Source: an uncultured Bacteroidota bacterium (lineage in GTDB: Bacteria > Bacteroidota > Bacteroidia > Bacteroidales > P3). From it: a stretch of DNA of 64,000 nucleotides. The position numbers and the translations under genes are program-made. Positions 55,408-64,000 of this stretch are shown here, piece by piece. The notes beneath the pieces are model-generated. The model had not been told where the DNA came from. It was given only the letters and a program-made list of their open reading frames with translations, and made no database searches. The stretch is from positions 33,071 through 97,070 of the forward strand of contig CACXXO010000005.1 in the NCBI GenBank assembly GCA_902771735.1. The letters run 5' to 3'. The first letter of the stretch is position 1. Each line of letters starts with the position of its first letter.

Positions 55408-55871
55408 AAAAGTCCAAGACCGGCCTCTGCATCCTTCTGGTGCTTAGCATCATCTATGGCGCGACGTTGTTCTTCTCGAACATCATCCTGGCCATTGCCA
55501 TGCCTACCCTCAACGCTTTCTACACCTCCCACCCCGAGATGCTTGAAGCCTTCCATGCCACCACCGCCTGGGAAACGTTGGCTGCGGTGCCCCGCACCTA
55601 TTTCGCCGCCATGGGCCTCCTCGGAGCCCTCTCGGTCGTAGGCTGCGTCCTCATGTGGAACCTCCGCCGCTCGGGCTACCACTGCTATGCCATCGCCCAG
55701 CTCCTGATGCTCGCCCTTCCGCTGCTCTTCATCGGAAAGGGCTTCCTCGGCCTCGGCGACGTGATGATGACTGCTCTGTTCCTCGTGGTCTATTATCTCC
55801 AGTTGAAACGTCTCGACGTCTTCTCTCCCAAGGAGTTGCCGTCCGACGATACCCCTACCGGGGAACAATAG
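55404..55871 (+). CDS. Small integral membrane protein of unknown function
   Basis: 155 residues. The start overlaps the pyrF stop codon (ATGA), giving translational coupling. Four hydrophobic segments are visible: about 9-33 ([16 protein letters not shown]...), 66-85 ([18 protein letters not shown]), 95-112 ([16 protein letters not shown]) and 116-131 ([15 protein letters not shown]), followed by a charged C-terminal tail. I do not recognise a named family. A terminator follows 29 bases downstream. Confidence 0.8.
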   Translation: MKKSKTGLCILLVLSIIYGATLFFSNIILAIAMPTLNAFYTSHPEMLEAFHATTAWETLAAVPRTYFAAMGLLGALSVVGCVLMWNLRRSGYHCYAIAQLLMLALPLLFIGKGFLGLGDVMMTALFLVVYYLQLKRLDVFSPKELPSDDTPTGEQ

Positions 55872-55900
55872 CCCTTCGGTTGTTCCCCATCGACCTGCAC

Positions 55901-55932
55901 AACCCTTCCCTTCCTCGGGAAGGGTTTTTTTT
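55901..55932 (+). terminator. Rho-independent terminator of pyrF unit
   Basis: Stem aacccttccc (55901-55910) and gggaagggtt (55917-55926), loop ttcctc, then a T-run. It is well placed to end pyrF and the membrane protein gene. Confidence 0.92.
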
Positions 55933-56014
55933 ATGTCAATTTAACTTAAAATCCCCCTTCGGTAACGGCAAAAACCGCCTTAACGCCCGCTTGTAGATAA
56001 CTACGTGATAACCA

Positions 56015-56092
56015 CCTATCAACTCCCAGCCAACTCCCTACCAACTCCTACCGCGGTAGGAGTTGGTAGGGAGTTGGCTGGGCGATGGTAGG
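56015..56092. repeat. Perfect 58-bp palindrome, copy B of the repeat family
   Basis: 56025-56053 and 56054-56082 are exact inverted copies with no spacer (centre ccgcgg); pairing continues with mismatches to about 56015-56092. The centre words aactcctaccg and cggtaggagtt and the left arm are shared with 48073-48150. No coding potential. Confidence 0.9.
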
Positions 56093-56126
56093 GAGAAAAT
56101 ACGGCAGGGATCCTTAGTCTCCGGTA

Positions 56127-56151
56127 GGGGGTGGGGGAGGGGGCGCCGGGG
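56127..56151 (+). other. G-quadruplex motif
   Basis: Four G-runs of 5, 5, 5 and 4 bases with loops of 1, 1 and 4 bases (GGGGG-T-GGGGG-A-GGGGG-CGCC-GGGG) on the plus strand. Such short loops predict a very stable quadruplex. It lies between the palindrome and the promoter of the last giant gene. Confidence 0.8.
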
Positions 56152-56176
56152 AGGTGGCAGGCTGCCGCAGGCTCCC

Positions 56177-56240
56177 CTCCTCCGAGGTCGGAAAAAGTTA
56201 AAAAAGGCTCTCCTCCGGGGTTGGGAAAAGTTAAAAAATG
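56177..56240 (+). repeat. Imperfect 33-bp tandem duplication
   Basis: Two copies begin ctcctccg at 56177 and 56210 and share gg(t)…gaaaa(a)gttaaaaaa; they differ at a few bases (gaggtcgg versus ggggttgg). The second copy ends just before the promoter of the last gene. Confidence 0.7.
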
Positions 56241-56248
56241 GTGAAAAA

Positions 56249-56280
56249 TTTGCATAATTAAAATATTATGCGTAAATTTG
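56249..56280 (+). promoter_or_regulatory. Promoter of the last giant gene
   Basis: TTTG (56249-56252), a 20-base spacer and TAAATTTG (56273-56280), matching the Bacteroides consensus, about 100 bases before the ATG at 56380. The 5' leader is AT-rich. Confidence 0.72.
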
Positions 56281-56379
56281 CAGTTGACTATCGAAAAAAT
56301 GCCGCGAGTGCTAAATGGCAGGAAATCAGAAAAAAAATAAATATAAATATAACGTATTAATCATTTAAAACTAAACACT

Positions 56380-59300
56380 ATGAAAAAAAATCTATTAATT
56401 GCGTTTGCCTTGGCGCTATTGGTGCCGTTGGCAACGAATGCTCAGTCGCTGGGTACTTATACCTTCAGCACGGGCAACGACGCTACCAAGTGGATTACGG
56501 TACCCGCTACCCAGCCGTCGCTGATTGCGGCAGGTGCTGGCGACTACGGTGTGTCCACCGTGCATGACATCGGTTTCGCCTTCCCTTTTGCGACGGGCGT
56601 TTACACCAAGTTCTCCGTCAATGCTGACGGTAACTTGCGTTTCGGAAACACCGTTACCGGAACAAACAATTACACCACGCCTTTCAGCACGACCAATGCC
56701 AGTGCCAATGCCCCGAAGATTAACCCCATGGGTTGCGACGGTTTCCTGAGCGACTCGGGTTATGTGCGCAAGTTCAACACTGTTGACAATGCTGGCGACT
56801 CGCTGCTTGTCGTCGAGTTTGCCACGTCGACCTACAATACCACTTCCCGCAACTCGCTGCTCAGATGGCAGGTGCAGCTCTATCCCAACGGTGATATCAC
56901 GATAGTCTATGCTTCCGCGCAGCCCCCCATCCTGCCTGCTGTTACCCGCCAGTGCGGAATGAGTTTCGACGGCACCGACGTGTGGCTGGTCAGTGCCTCG
57001 CATGTGGCCACGCACTACACTGCCGGCCAGTCGACCACCATTGCCGCCAGCACGTGGCCCGATGCCAACCGCTACTACACCTTCACCGCCCCGGTCATCA
57101 CCTGCCCGGCTCCTGTGGTCAACCTGTCGGGGCTCACCGCCACCGAGGTCACTGTCAACATTCTCCCCAGCGGCACCGAAAGCGAGTGGCTCTACAAACT
57201 TAACAATGGAGACTGGACTTCGGCCTACACGACCAATCTCTTGATCGACCAGCTTACCGCCAATACCGACTACACCCTCACGCTCCGCGCCTATTGTGGT
57301 GCCGGCGACTCCAGCTTCAGTGTCACCACGACTTTCCGCACCCCCTGTGCGGCTATCGAAGCCGACTCGCTGCCGTGGACCTATGGCTTTGAAGATGCCT
57401 CGGGTACCGGTGCCGCGGCAACCTTCAACACTTGTCTCCAGAGACACACCAACTCTTCCACCGCCTATCCCTATACTTCGTCCACATATAAACACAGTGG
57501 TACCTATGCCCTGTATTACTATAGCACCAGTTCCTACTATAGCTACATCACGCTGCCTCTCTTCGAGGAGGACCTCAACGAGTTGATGCTCTCCTTCTAT
57601 GCCTACCGCACCAACACTGCCACCTACGGCCACTATATTGTGGGTGTGATGACCGACCCCAGTGACCTCTCCACCTTCGACACCATCGCCACCGGCCAGG
57701 TTGGCAACGCATGGGAACTGGTCGAGGTGCCCCTGGCGGGCTATACCGGCACCGGCAACTATCTGGCCATCCTCAGCCCTAACATGTCAGCCGCCAGTTA
57801 CCTCTATATCGATGACATCACGGTTGACTATATGCCTGCCTGCGTGCGTCCCGTGAGTGTCGCCGTGAGCGACATCACCACCACGACGGCCACCCTCACT
57901 ATCAACGACCCGACCAACAACAACCATTACATGGTGTATTACGGCAATGACAGTGTGGAAGTGTTTTCCACCTCCCACATCTTGACCGATCTGAACAATT
58001 CTACTGTCTATAGTGTTTCGGTAGTGAGCATCTGTTCCGACGGAACGGTGACCAACCCTGTTACAACATCGTTTACCACCTTGTGCGATGTCATTAGCTC
58101 GCTGCCTTGGACAGACAACTTCGACGCTCTGTCGACAAGTGTCGCGCCGCTGTGCTATGGTAAACTTGGCGCTGGTAGTGCTGAAACCAGCACCACGCAG
58201 TCGCACAGCCCGTCCAACAGTCTCCGCTTCTTCGGTGCCGACGGCAACAATGTGCTGGTGCTGCCCGAGTTTTCCGAGAGTATCAACCTCCTTCAGCTTT
58301 CGATCTGGACGCGTCCCGAGTCGTTCACCAATGCCAGTTGCGGAAGCTTCTCCATCGGTTATGTCACCAGCGCCGACAGTGCCTCCACGTTCGTGCCCAT
58401 GGCCACCTATCTTTACAGCTCTTTCTCGGCAATGGAAGAGAAGGTGATTGCCTACGACACCGTTCCCACAGGTGCCCGCATGGCATTGCGCCACGATGCC
58501 ACTTCCACCAGTTGGTATTGGTTTGTCGACGACATCACTGTTGACTACATCCCGGCTTGCCCGCGCGTGGAAAACATCTATGTGGACAATGTCACCTCTG
58601 AGAGTGCCGACATCCATTGGCACGAGGCGGGGACCGCCACTTCGTGGACTGTGAAGTATGTCGAAGCCGGCGGCTCTATGGAAGATGCCGCAATAGCCAT
58701 GGCTTCCGACACCGTGATAACCCTCACCTCTCTCACCCCCAACACGACCTACGATGTCGTTATCACCCCGGACTGCAGTGCGGGAGTGGGCGGCTCGAAT
58801 TTTGTGAGTTTCACCACCCTCTGCACCGACCTCGACAGCCTGCCCTATGTACAGGACTTCGAAGGCGCCGCGACGGGTACCTCTACCAGCTCCGTTTTCG
58901 TGAATTGCATGTACCGCTTGAACAACGGCACCCAGTACTTCGGCTATCCCTATGTGGGTGGCAGCACCTATAACCACACCACCGGCGGTGCCAAGGGTCT
59001 CTATTGGTACAATTCCACTACCACCGGCACCTACGGCGACTACCAGTATGTGATTCTTCCCGGTGTGGACACTGTTCTCTATCCTGTCAACACCCTGAAG
59101 CTCACTTTCTGGGCACGTCCCAGCTTGACGAGCTACAGCCCCCAGTTCCAGGTGGGTGTCATGACCGATCCTACCGACCACTCCACCTTCCAGCAGGTGG
59201 CCACGGTCAATGTGACCGCCTCCACCACCTGGCAGCAGTTCACCACCATGCTTGGTAACTTCACCGGTGCGGGCAAGTATATCGCCATCCGTGCCATGCG

Positions 59301-62300
59301 TGGCAGTTCTTCGTGGTATGCCTATGTGGACGACATCAGCCTCGAGGTGGCTCCCACCTGTCCTGCCGTGGTGTCGCATAACGTGACCACCACCGCTTCG
59401 GCTGCCCGCATCACGTGGGCCTCCGACCCCGGCTTCGCCACCACCCCCGACAGTTATGAGGTGAGCTACGGCTATGCCGCCGACAACCTCGCGGGCGCCA
59501 CGACCGTCACCGTGAACACCCCCATGTTGGTCCTCACCGGCCTCACTGCCGACACTTCCTACAAGGTGAGCATCCAGCCTCTGTGTACCGAAGGCATAGC
59601 CCCGGCCCATGTGTTCAACTTCTCCACGGCTATGCTGCCTTGTTCCGAGTGGGATACCACCGGCTATGGTGGCCCGACCGACACCATCACCGTCGGCAAC
59701 CCGGGTACCAGCACTACAGCTTATATGCCCATCAACAATGGCTACAACTACAGCTACACCCAGCACCTGATTCTGCCTTCGCACCTCACCACTACCGGTC
59801 CCCAGGTCTTCAGTGGCATCGCTTTCGACTATGCTTACTCACAACCCATGACCCACGCTACCAACTGCCTGATATATATGGGCAACACCACACGCTCCTC
59901 TTTCACCGTCACTTCGCCTGCCGACTCGGCCTTTGTGCCTTACAGCGATCTGACGCTGGTCTACTCCGGCCCGCTGAACTGCACTGTCAATGGCTATAAC
60001 TACTTTAGTTTCAACCAAGGCGTCTTCTCCTATGACGGTACCAGCAACATTGTGGTGGCCATTGTCAACAACAGTGGTTCTTACGATGGCACATCCTTTA
60101 CCTTCCGTTATGAAACTGTGAGCTCGCCCAACCCGGCGTTGACCCACCGAGTCTATAATGATGACACTCCCTACGGTCCCGCCCAGATGGATGCCGCCCG
60201 TGCCAACCAGTCCTACTGGCGCACCAACATGAAGCTTCTCACGGGTGGTGGCGAATGCTTGTCCCAGGCCACCTGCTATGCTCCCGCAGTCACTGCTGTC
60301 GAGGGTACCGACGACAATATCGAGATTGCCTGGATTCCCGGCTATCAGGAGACTTCTTGGGATGTTGACTATCGCGCCGCCGACGACAGCGTCTGGACCA
60401 ATATCGTTTCCTCGACCTCCCAGACCAGCTACAACATGCCGATGGCCGGCCTGCAGTCTAATACAACATATATCTTCCGCGTCAGCGCCAACTGCAGCGA
60501 CACTACCCTGGCAGGCACTGCCTCCTTCACCACTCCTTGCTCCTATATCAGCATTCCTTTCTCCTATGGCTTTGAGGATATGCCCACCGGTACCAGTTCG
60601 ACTCGTCCCAACATCCTCTGCTGGCACCACCTGAACAATGCCACCACCTACTTTGGCTATCCCTATGTGTCGTCCACCTCGCCTCATGACGGCAGCCGCA
60701 ACCTCTACTGGTACGCTTCCACCACTGCGGGCACCTATGGCGATTACGAGGCCGTCGTTCTGCCTCCTGTGGATACCTTGACGAATCCTGTCAACACCCT
60801 CATGCTCTCCTTCTGGGCCAGACCCAGCAGCGCCACCTATCACCCCGTGTTCCGTGTGGGTGTGATGACCGATCCCGATGATATCAACACCTTCCAGCCC
60901 GTCGACACCATCGACATTGCCCCCGGCAATACCGTTTGGAACTATTATGAGGTGACACTGGACGACTATACCGGCAACGGCAGGTATGTCGCCATCCGCG
61001 CCGACCGTCCCACCACTACATGGTATGCCTATATGGATGATATCTCGCTGGAGCTCATCCCCTCCTGCAGACGTGTCGAGGATGTCACTGCAACCAACAT
61101 CGGCCAGACTACCGCTACCATTTCCTGGAACTCCAATGCTGCCAACCTCGAGGTTCAGTATGGTCCCGCCGGCTTTACCATCGGCACCGGCACCTCGGTT
61201 GTGGTCTCCGGCGTCGACAGTGTTGACATCACCGGTCTTTCTTCCAATAATCTGTACGATGTCTATGTGCGTGCTTTCTGCTCGGCCACCGATACTTCCG
61301 ACTGGTCGCTGCTCTATCAGTTCCGCACCTCCTGCGGTATGATTTCCTCGCTGCCCTTCGTGGAGGACTTCGAGAGCCAGACCACAAGTTCCAGCTCGAC
61401 CACCAGCGCCTTTATCCCGTGCTGGACACGACTCAACAACGGTACTTCCTATGGTGGTTACCCATATGTCAACTCCAGTACCACCTACAACCACACCACC
61501 GGTGGCACCAAGGGTCTCTATTGGTACGCCGCCACCACCGCCGGCACTTATGGTGACTACATGTACATCGTCCTGCCGCAGATTGATACCGACTCGCTGC
61601 CCATCAACAGCCTGCAGCTCTCCTTCTGGGCCAGGGCCAGTTCCACCAGCTACAATCCCGTCTTCGAGGTGGGTGTGATGGGAAGCAACACCGACACTGC
61701 CTTTACCTCGCTCGCCACTATCAATATCAACGGCAACACCAACTGGGCGAATTACGTTGTCGGCCTCGGCGGCTACACGGGTGATGGCAGCTACATCGCC
61801 ATCCGCGCCCTGCGTCCCTCCAGTATATGGTATGCCTACGTCGACGACATTATGCTCGAGGCACTGCCTCTCTGCCCGCGTGTTGAGGACATCCATACCA
61901 GTGTGCTCCTCGACAGCGCCATCGTCTATTGGAGCGACACCAGCTCCAATGCTGGCTGGAATGTCGAGTACGACACTGTGCCCTTCACTCCCGGCACTGG
62001 CCACATGACCGCCATCCATGTCACCGACACGATGGCTGTTCTCGGCGGCCTTGATTCTGCCACCACCTATCATGTCTACATTTATCCCGATTGCGGCACC
62101 GACGTCTTCTACCGTCACGCCACCTTCACCACTCTTGCCGCCTCTCCGGCCACAGTGCCTTACTATTGCGACTTCGAAGATGCCGGCACCAACGGTTGGG
62201 ATATCCTCAATGGTTCCCAGAGCAACTACTGGATGGTGGGCAACGCCACCAACAACGGCGGCACCCAGTCGCTCTACGTCACCGACAATGGTACTGCCAA

Positions 62301-64000
62301 CACCTACAGCGGTAATGCCACCTACGTCTTCGCCACTCGTACCTTCAACCTCCCGGCAGGTGGCTACATCTGCAGCTACGACTGGAAGGGTCACGGTGAA
62401 TCCTCCTACGACTTCCTCCGCGCCGCTCTTGTTCCCTCCGGCACTCAGCTGACGCCTGGCGACTATAGCGGTTTCGACAACGAATCGGCCATGCCTGTCG
62501 GCGGTATCGCCCTCGACGGTGGCTATCGCCTCAACCTGCAGGATACTTGGACAACTCAGGTCTCGGAGGTTACCATCACCACCCCGGGTACCTACACCAT
62601 GGTCTTCATGTGGCGCAACGACGGTTCGGTCTACAATGCACCTGCTGGCGCTATCGACAATGTGTCGTTTGTTGCCAACACCTGCCCGATGGTGGTCGAT
62701 GTCCACGCAGCCAGCGCTGGTTTCTCTACCATTTCTGTCGATTGGACCGACGTGTCTTCGGCTTCCCAGTGGCAACTGCGCTATCGTAAGTACGGCACCT
62801 CTACCAATACCGTCATGAATGTCAGCAGCCATCCCGTTACCATCAACAACCTTGACACCTTGACCTCCTACGTCTTCTCGGTGCGTCCCATCTGCTCGGC
62901 TACCGATACCGGCAGCTGGTGCCCGGAGACTCTCCTCTCCACCGAGTTCTGCGACGGTGCCATTGCTGCCAGCACGGGCGCTGCTACGGGTACGAACTAC
63001 TATACTCCCGTCAACAACTACTTTCACTACTCTCTCACCGAGACCATCATCGACAGTGCTGAACTGGCCGGCATCGGCGATATCTCCGCCATTGCCTACA
63101 ACTACGCCTACTCTACGGCTATGACTGACAAGACGAATGTCACCATTTGGTTGCAGCCCACCAACAAGACTGTCTTCGCCAGCAGCAGCGATCTCGTAGT
63201 CCTCGACACTACCACCGCTGTCCAGGTCTACAGCGGCAACCTCAACTGCTCGCAGGGTTGGAACTACTTCGCCCTCGACACCGCTTACACTTGGGACGGC
63301 CATAGCAACCTGCTGGTTATTGTCGATGACAACTCCAACGGTTACAACGGCACTTCCTATACCTTCAACTCCTCTGCTTGCACTGGCTACAAGACCCTTT
63401 ACTGGTACAGCGACAGCTACAATCCCGACCCGACCAACGCTACCTTCAGTGGTTCGAAGAGTTACGCCCAATACCGTGCCACGATGAAGCTCGTCTCCTG
63501 CGATGGATGCTCTGCTCCTGCGGTGACCAGCATCGACACCACCTACAGCAGCATCACGGTCAACTGGAGCAACAGCGACAACACCGAGCTCGCCATCATG
63601 GAAGGCGCATGGAATGAGGCAATGGTCAACAACACGGTCACTGCCGCCTCCGGCACCTACACCTTCACTGGCCTCACCGACTCCACCGAGTACAGCATCG
63701 GTCTCCGCCAGATGTGCGACAATGACAGATACAGCAACTGGACTGTCGTCACTGTCGTCACCCCGGTGCGTCCCTGCTTCGCTCCCGCCAACCCCAGTTT
63801 CTCTGATGTGACGCTCACCACCGCCACCCTCAGCTGGACTCCCGGTCGCAACGAGACCGCTTGGGATCTCCACATCATGGGTGAAGGCTACGATCAGACC
63901 ATCGCCGTGACCACCAACCCCTACACGGTTACCGGTCTCTCCTACGGCGTCACCTACACCTTCGAGGTTCGTGCCAACTGCGACGCGGATGTCTACAGTG
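56380..64000 (+). CDS. Giant multidomain jelly-roll/Fn3 surface protein (3' end cut by window)
   Basis: Open from the ATG at 56380 to the window edge, about 2540 codons with no stop that I found. The signal peptide ends ATNAQ. A distinct N-terminal domain (about 20-240) is followed by alternating Fn3-like and jelly-roll (choice-of-anchor J/MAM-like) modules. Jelly-roll openings (PWTYGFED, PWTDNFDA, PYVQDFEG, PFSYGFED, PFVEDFES, PYYCDFED) occur near 57.37, 58.11, 58.84, 60.56, 61.35 and 62.16 kb, and several contain KGLYWY, TYGDY and YAYVDDI. The same modules build the 3057-residue protein at 8949-18122, which ends in a T9SS sorting domain, so this one is probably also T9SS cargo; its C-terminus lies outside. 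The ligand is unknown. Confidence 0.85.
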   Translation, partial: MKKNLLIAFALALLVPLATNAQSLGTYTFSTGNDATKWITVPATQPSLIAAGAGDYGVSTVHDIGFAFPFATGVYTKFSVNADGNLRFGNTVTGTNNYTTPFSTTNASANAPKINPMGCDGFLSDSGYVRKFNTVDNAGDSLLVVEFATSTYNTTSRNSLLRWQVQLYPNGDITIVYASAQPPILPAVTRQCGMSFDGTDVWLVSASHVATHYTAGQSTTIAASTWPDANRYYTFTAPVITCPAPVVNLSGLTATEVTVNILPSGTESEWLYKLNNGDWTSAYTTNLLIDQLTANTDYTLTLRAYCGAGDSSFSVTTTFRTPCAAIEADSLPWTYGFEDASGTGAAATFNTCLQRHTNSSTAYPYTSSTYKHSGTYALYYYSTSSYYSYITLPLFEEDLNELMLSFYAYRTNTATYGHYIVGVMTDPSDLSTFDTIATGQVGNAWELVEVPLAGYTGTGNYLAILSPNMSAASYLYIDDITVDYMPACVRPVSVAVSDITTTTATLTINDPTNNNHYMVYYGNDSVEVFSTSHILTDLNNSTVYSVSVVSICSDGTVTNPVTTSFTTLCDVISSLPWTDNFDALSTSVAPLCYGKLGAGSAETSTTQSHSPSNSLRFFGADGNNVLVLPEFSESINLLQLSIWTRPESFTNASCGSFSIGYVTSADSASTFVPMATYLYSSFSAMEEKVIAYDTVPTGARMALRHDATSTSWYWFVDDITVDYIPACPRVENIYVDNVTSESADIHWHEAGTATSWTVKYVEAGGSMEDAAIAMASDTVITLTSLTPNTTYDVVITPDCSAGVGGSNFVSFTTLCTDLDSLPYVQDFEGAATGTSTSSVFVNCMYRLNNGTQYFGYPYVGGSTYNHTTGGAKGLYWYNSTTTGTYGDYQYVILPGVDTVLYPVNTLKLTFWARPSLTSYSPQFQVGVMTDPTDHSTFQQVATVNVTASTTWQQFTTMLGNFTGAGKYIAIRAMRGSSSWYAYVDDISLEVAPTCPAVVSHNVTTTASAARITWASDPGFATTPDSYEVSYGYAADNLAGATTVTVNTPMLVLTGLTADTSYKVSIQPLCTEGIAPAHVFNFSTAMLPCSEWDTTGYGGPTDTITVGNPGTSTTAYMPINNGYNYSYTQHLILPSHLTTTGPQVFSGIAFDYAYSQPMTHATNCLIYMGNTTRSSFTVTSPADSAFVPYSDLTLVYSGPLNCTVNGYNYFSFNQGVFSYDGTSNIVVAIVNNSGSYDGTSFTFRYETVSSPNPALTHRVYNDDTPYGPAQMDAARANQSYWRTNMKLLTGGGECLSQATCYAPAVTAVEGTDDNIEIAWIPGYQETSWDVDYRAADDSVWTNIVSSTSQTSYNMPMAGLQSNTTYIFRVSANCSDTTLAGTASFTTPCSYISIPFSYGFEDMPTGTSSTRPNILCWHHLNNATTYFGYPYVSSTSPHDGSRNLYWYASTTAGTYGDYEAVVLPPVDTLTNPVNTLMLSFWARPSSATYHPVFRVGVMTDPDDINTFQPVDTIDIAPGNTVWNYYEVTLDDYTGNGRYVAIRADRPTTTWYAYMDDISLELIPSCRRVEDVTATNIGQTTATISWNSNAANLEVQYGPAGFTIGTGTSVVVSGVDSVDITGLSSNNLYDVYVRAFCSATDTSDWSLLYQFRTSCGMISSLPFVEDFESQTTSSSSTTSAFIPCWTRLNNGTSYGGYPYVNSSTTYNHTTGGTKGLYWYAATTAGTYGDYMYIVLPQIDTDSLPINSLQLSFWARASSTSYNPVFEVGVMGSNTDTAFTSLATININGNTNWANYVVGLGGYTGDGSYIAIRALRPSSIWYAYVDDIMLEALPLCPRVEDIHTSVLLDSAIVYWSDTSSNAGWNVEYDTVPFTPGTGHMTAIHVTDTMAVLGGLDSATTYHVYIYPDCGTDVFYRHATFTTLAASPATVPYYCDFEDAGTNGWDILNGSQSNYWMVGNATNNGGTQSLYVTDNGTANTYSGNATYVFATRTFNLPAGGYICSYDWKGHGESSYDFLRAALVPSGTQLTPGDYSGFDNESAMPVGGIALDGGYRLNLQDTWTTQVSEVTITTPGTYTMVFMWRNDGSVYNAPAGAIDNVSFVANTCPMVVDVHAASAGFSTISVDWTDVSSASQWQLRYRKYGTSTNTVMNVSSHPVTINNLDTLTSYVFSVRPICSATDTGSWCPETLLSTEFCDGAIAASTGAATGTNYYTPVNNYFHYSLTETIIDSAELAGIGDISAIAYNYAYSTAMTDKTNVTIWLQPTNKTVFASSSDLVVLDTTTAVQVYSGNLNCSQGWNYFALDTAYTWDGHSNLLVIVDDNSNGYNGTSYTFNSSACTGYKTLYWYSDSYNPDPTNATFSGSKSYAQYRATMKLVSCDGCSAPAVTSIDTTYSSITVNWSNSDNTELAIMEGAWNEAMVNNTVTAASGTYTFTGLTDSTEYSIGLRQMCDNDRYSNWTVVTVVTPVRPCFAPANPSFSDVTLTTATLSWTPGRNETAWDLHIMGEGYDQTIAVTTNPYTVTGLSYGVTYTFEVRANCDADVYS

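Noticed and set aside
59839-63873. 1344-codon minus-strand frame opposite the last giant gene
   Set aside because: The plus strand carries recognisable Fn3/jelly-roll modules in an unbroken frame with a signal peptide and promoter. The minus frame has no family signal.

Overview
The window looks like chromosomal DNA from a GC-rich, Gram-negative member of the Bacteroidales. Support: Bacteroidetes-type promoters (TTTG, about 20 bases, TAnnTTTG) with no clear Shine-Dalgarno sites, an lptD gene, lipoprotein signals, a fimbrillin-like lipoprotein, and type IX secretion (T9SS) C-terminal sorting domains of both the gliding-motility-like and the 'Por' kind. I cannot place the family or genus from the sequence alone. 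I see no rRNA, tRNA, CRISPR array, insertion sequence with a transposase, or prophage.

Layout. Positions 1-7130 are core housekeeping genes on the minus strand: a promoter drives recA-spoT-mazG, and phosphohexomutase-recR-GH3 form a second cluster. Positions 7221-8831 are a divergent plus-strand unit (small lipoprotein, XerC/D recombinase, ribosome-hibernation factor) closed by a perfect terminator. Positions 8949-18122 (minus) encode a 3057-residue T9SS cargo built of jelly-roll/Fn3-like modules, with tryptophanase just upstream. Positions 20173-48046 are the accessory core: an orphan nucleotidyltransferase, then three enormous proteins (about 1695, 2388 and 4030 residues) built on a Y/F-G-G-G repeat, then a 67-residue protein and a fimbrillin-like lipoprotein. 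Positions 48198-55932 return to smaller genes: MerR-type regulator and lptD on minus; SPOR amidase, GldA-like ATPase, DUF559 nuclease-like protein, pyrF and a membrane protein on plus. From 56380 to the window end is an open, 3'-truncated giant gene with the same jelly-roll/Fn3 modules as the 3057-residue protein.

How the parts may work together (inference): the T9SS exports giant repeat proteins to the surface. In the YGGG locus only the last giant carries a recognisable sorting domain, while the first two have signal peptides but no sorting domain. The neighbouring fimbrillin-like lipoprotein would be anchored in the outer membrane, so the locus may build a surface structure or matrix.

The most unusual non-coding features are: a 497-bp element with 11-bp terminal inverted repeats holding nine 46-bp tandem units directly after the DUF559 gene; a family of long near-perfect palindromes (48.1 kb, 56.05 kb and a one-armed copy at 8.85 kb); a strong G-quadruplex motif at 56127; a 40-bp direct repeat bracketing the nucleotidyltransferase gene; and a hairpin covering the start codon of the 3057-residue gene.
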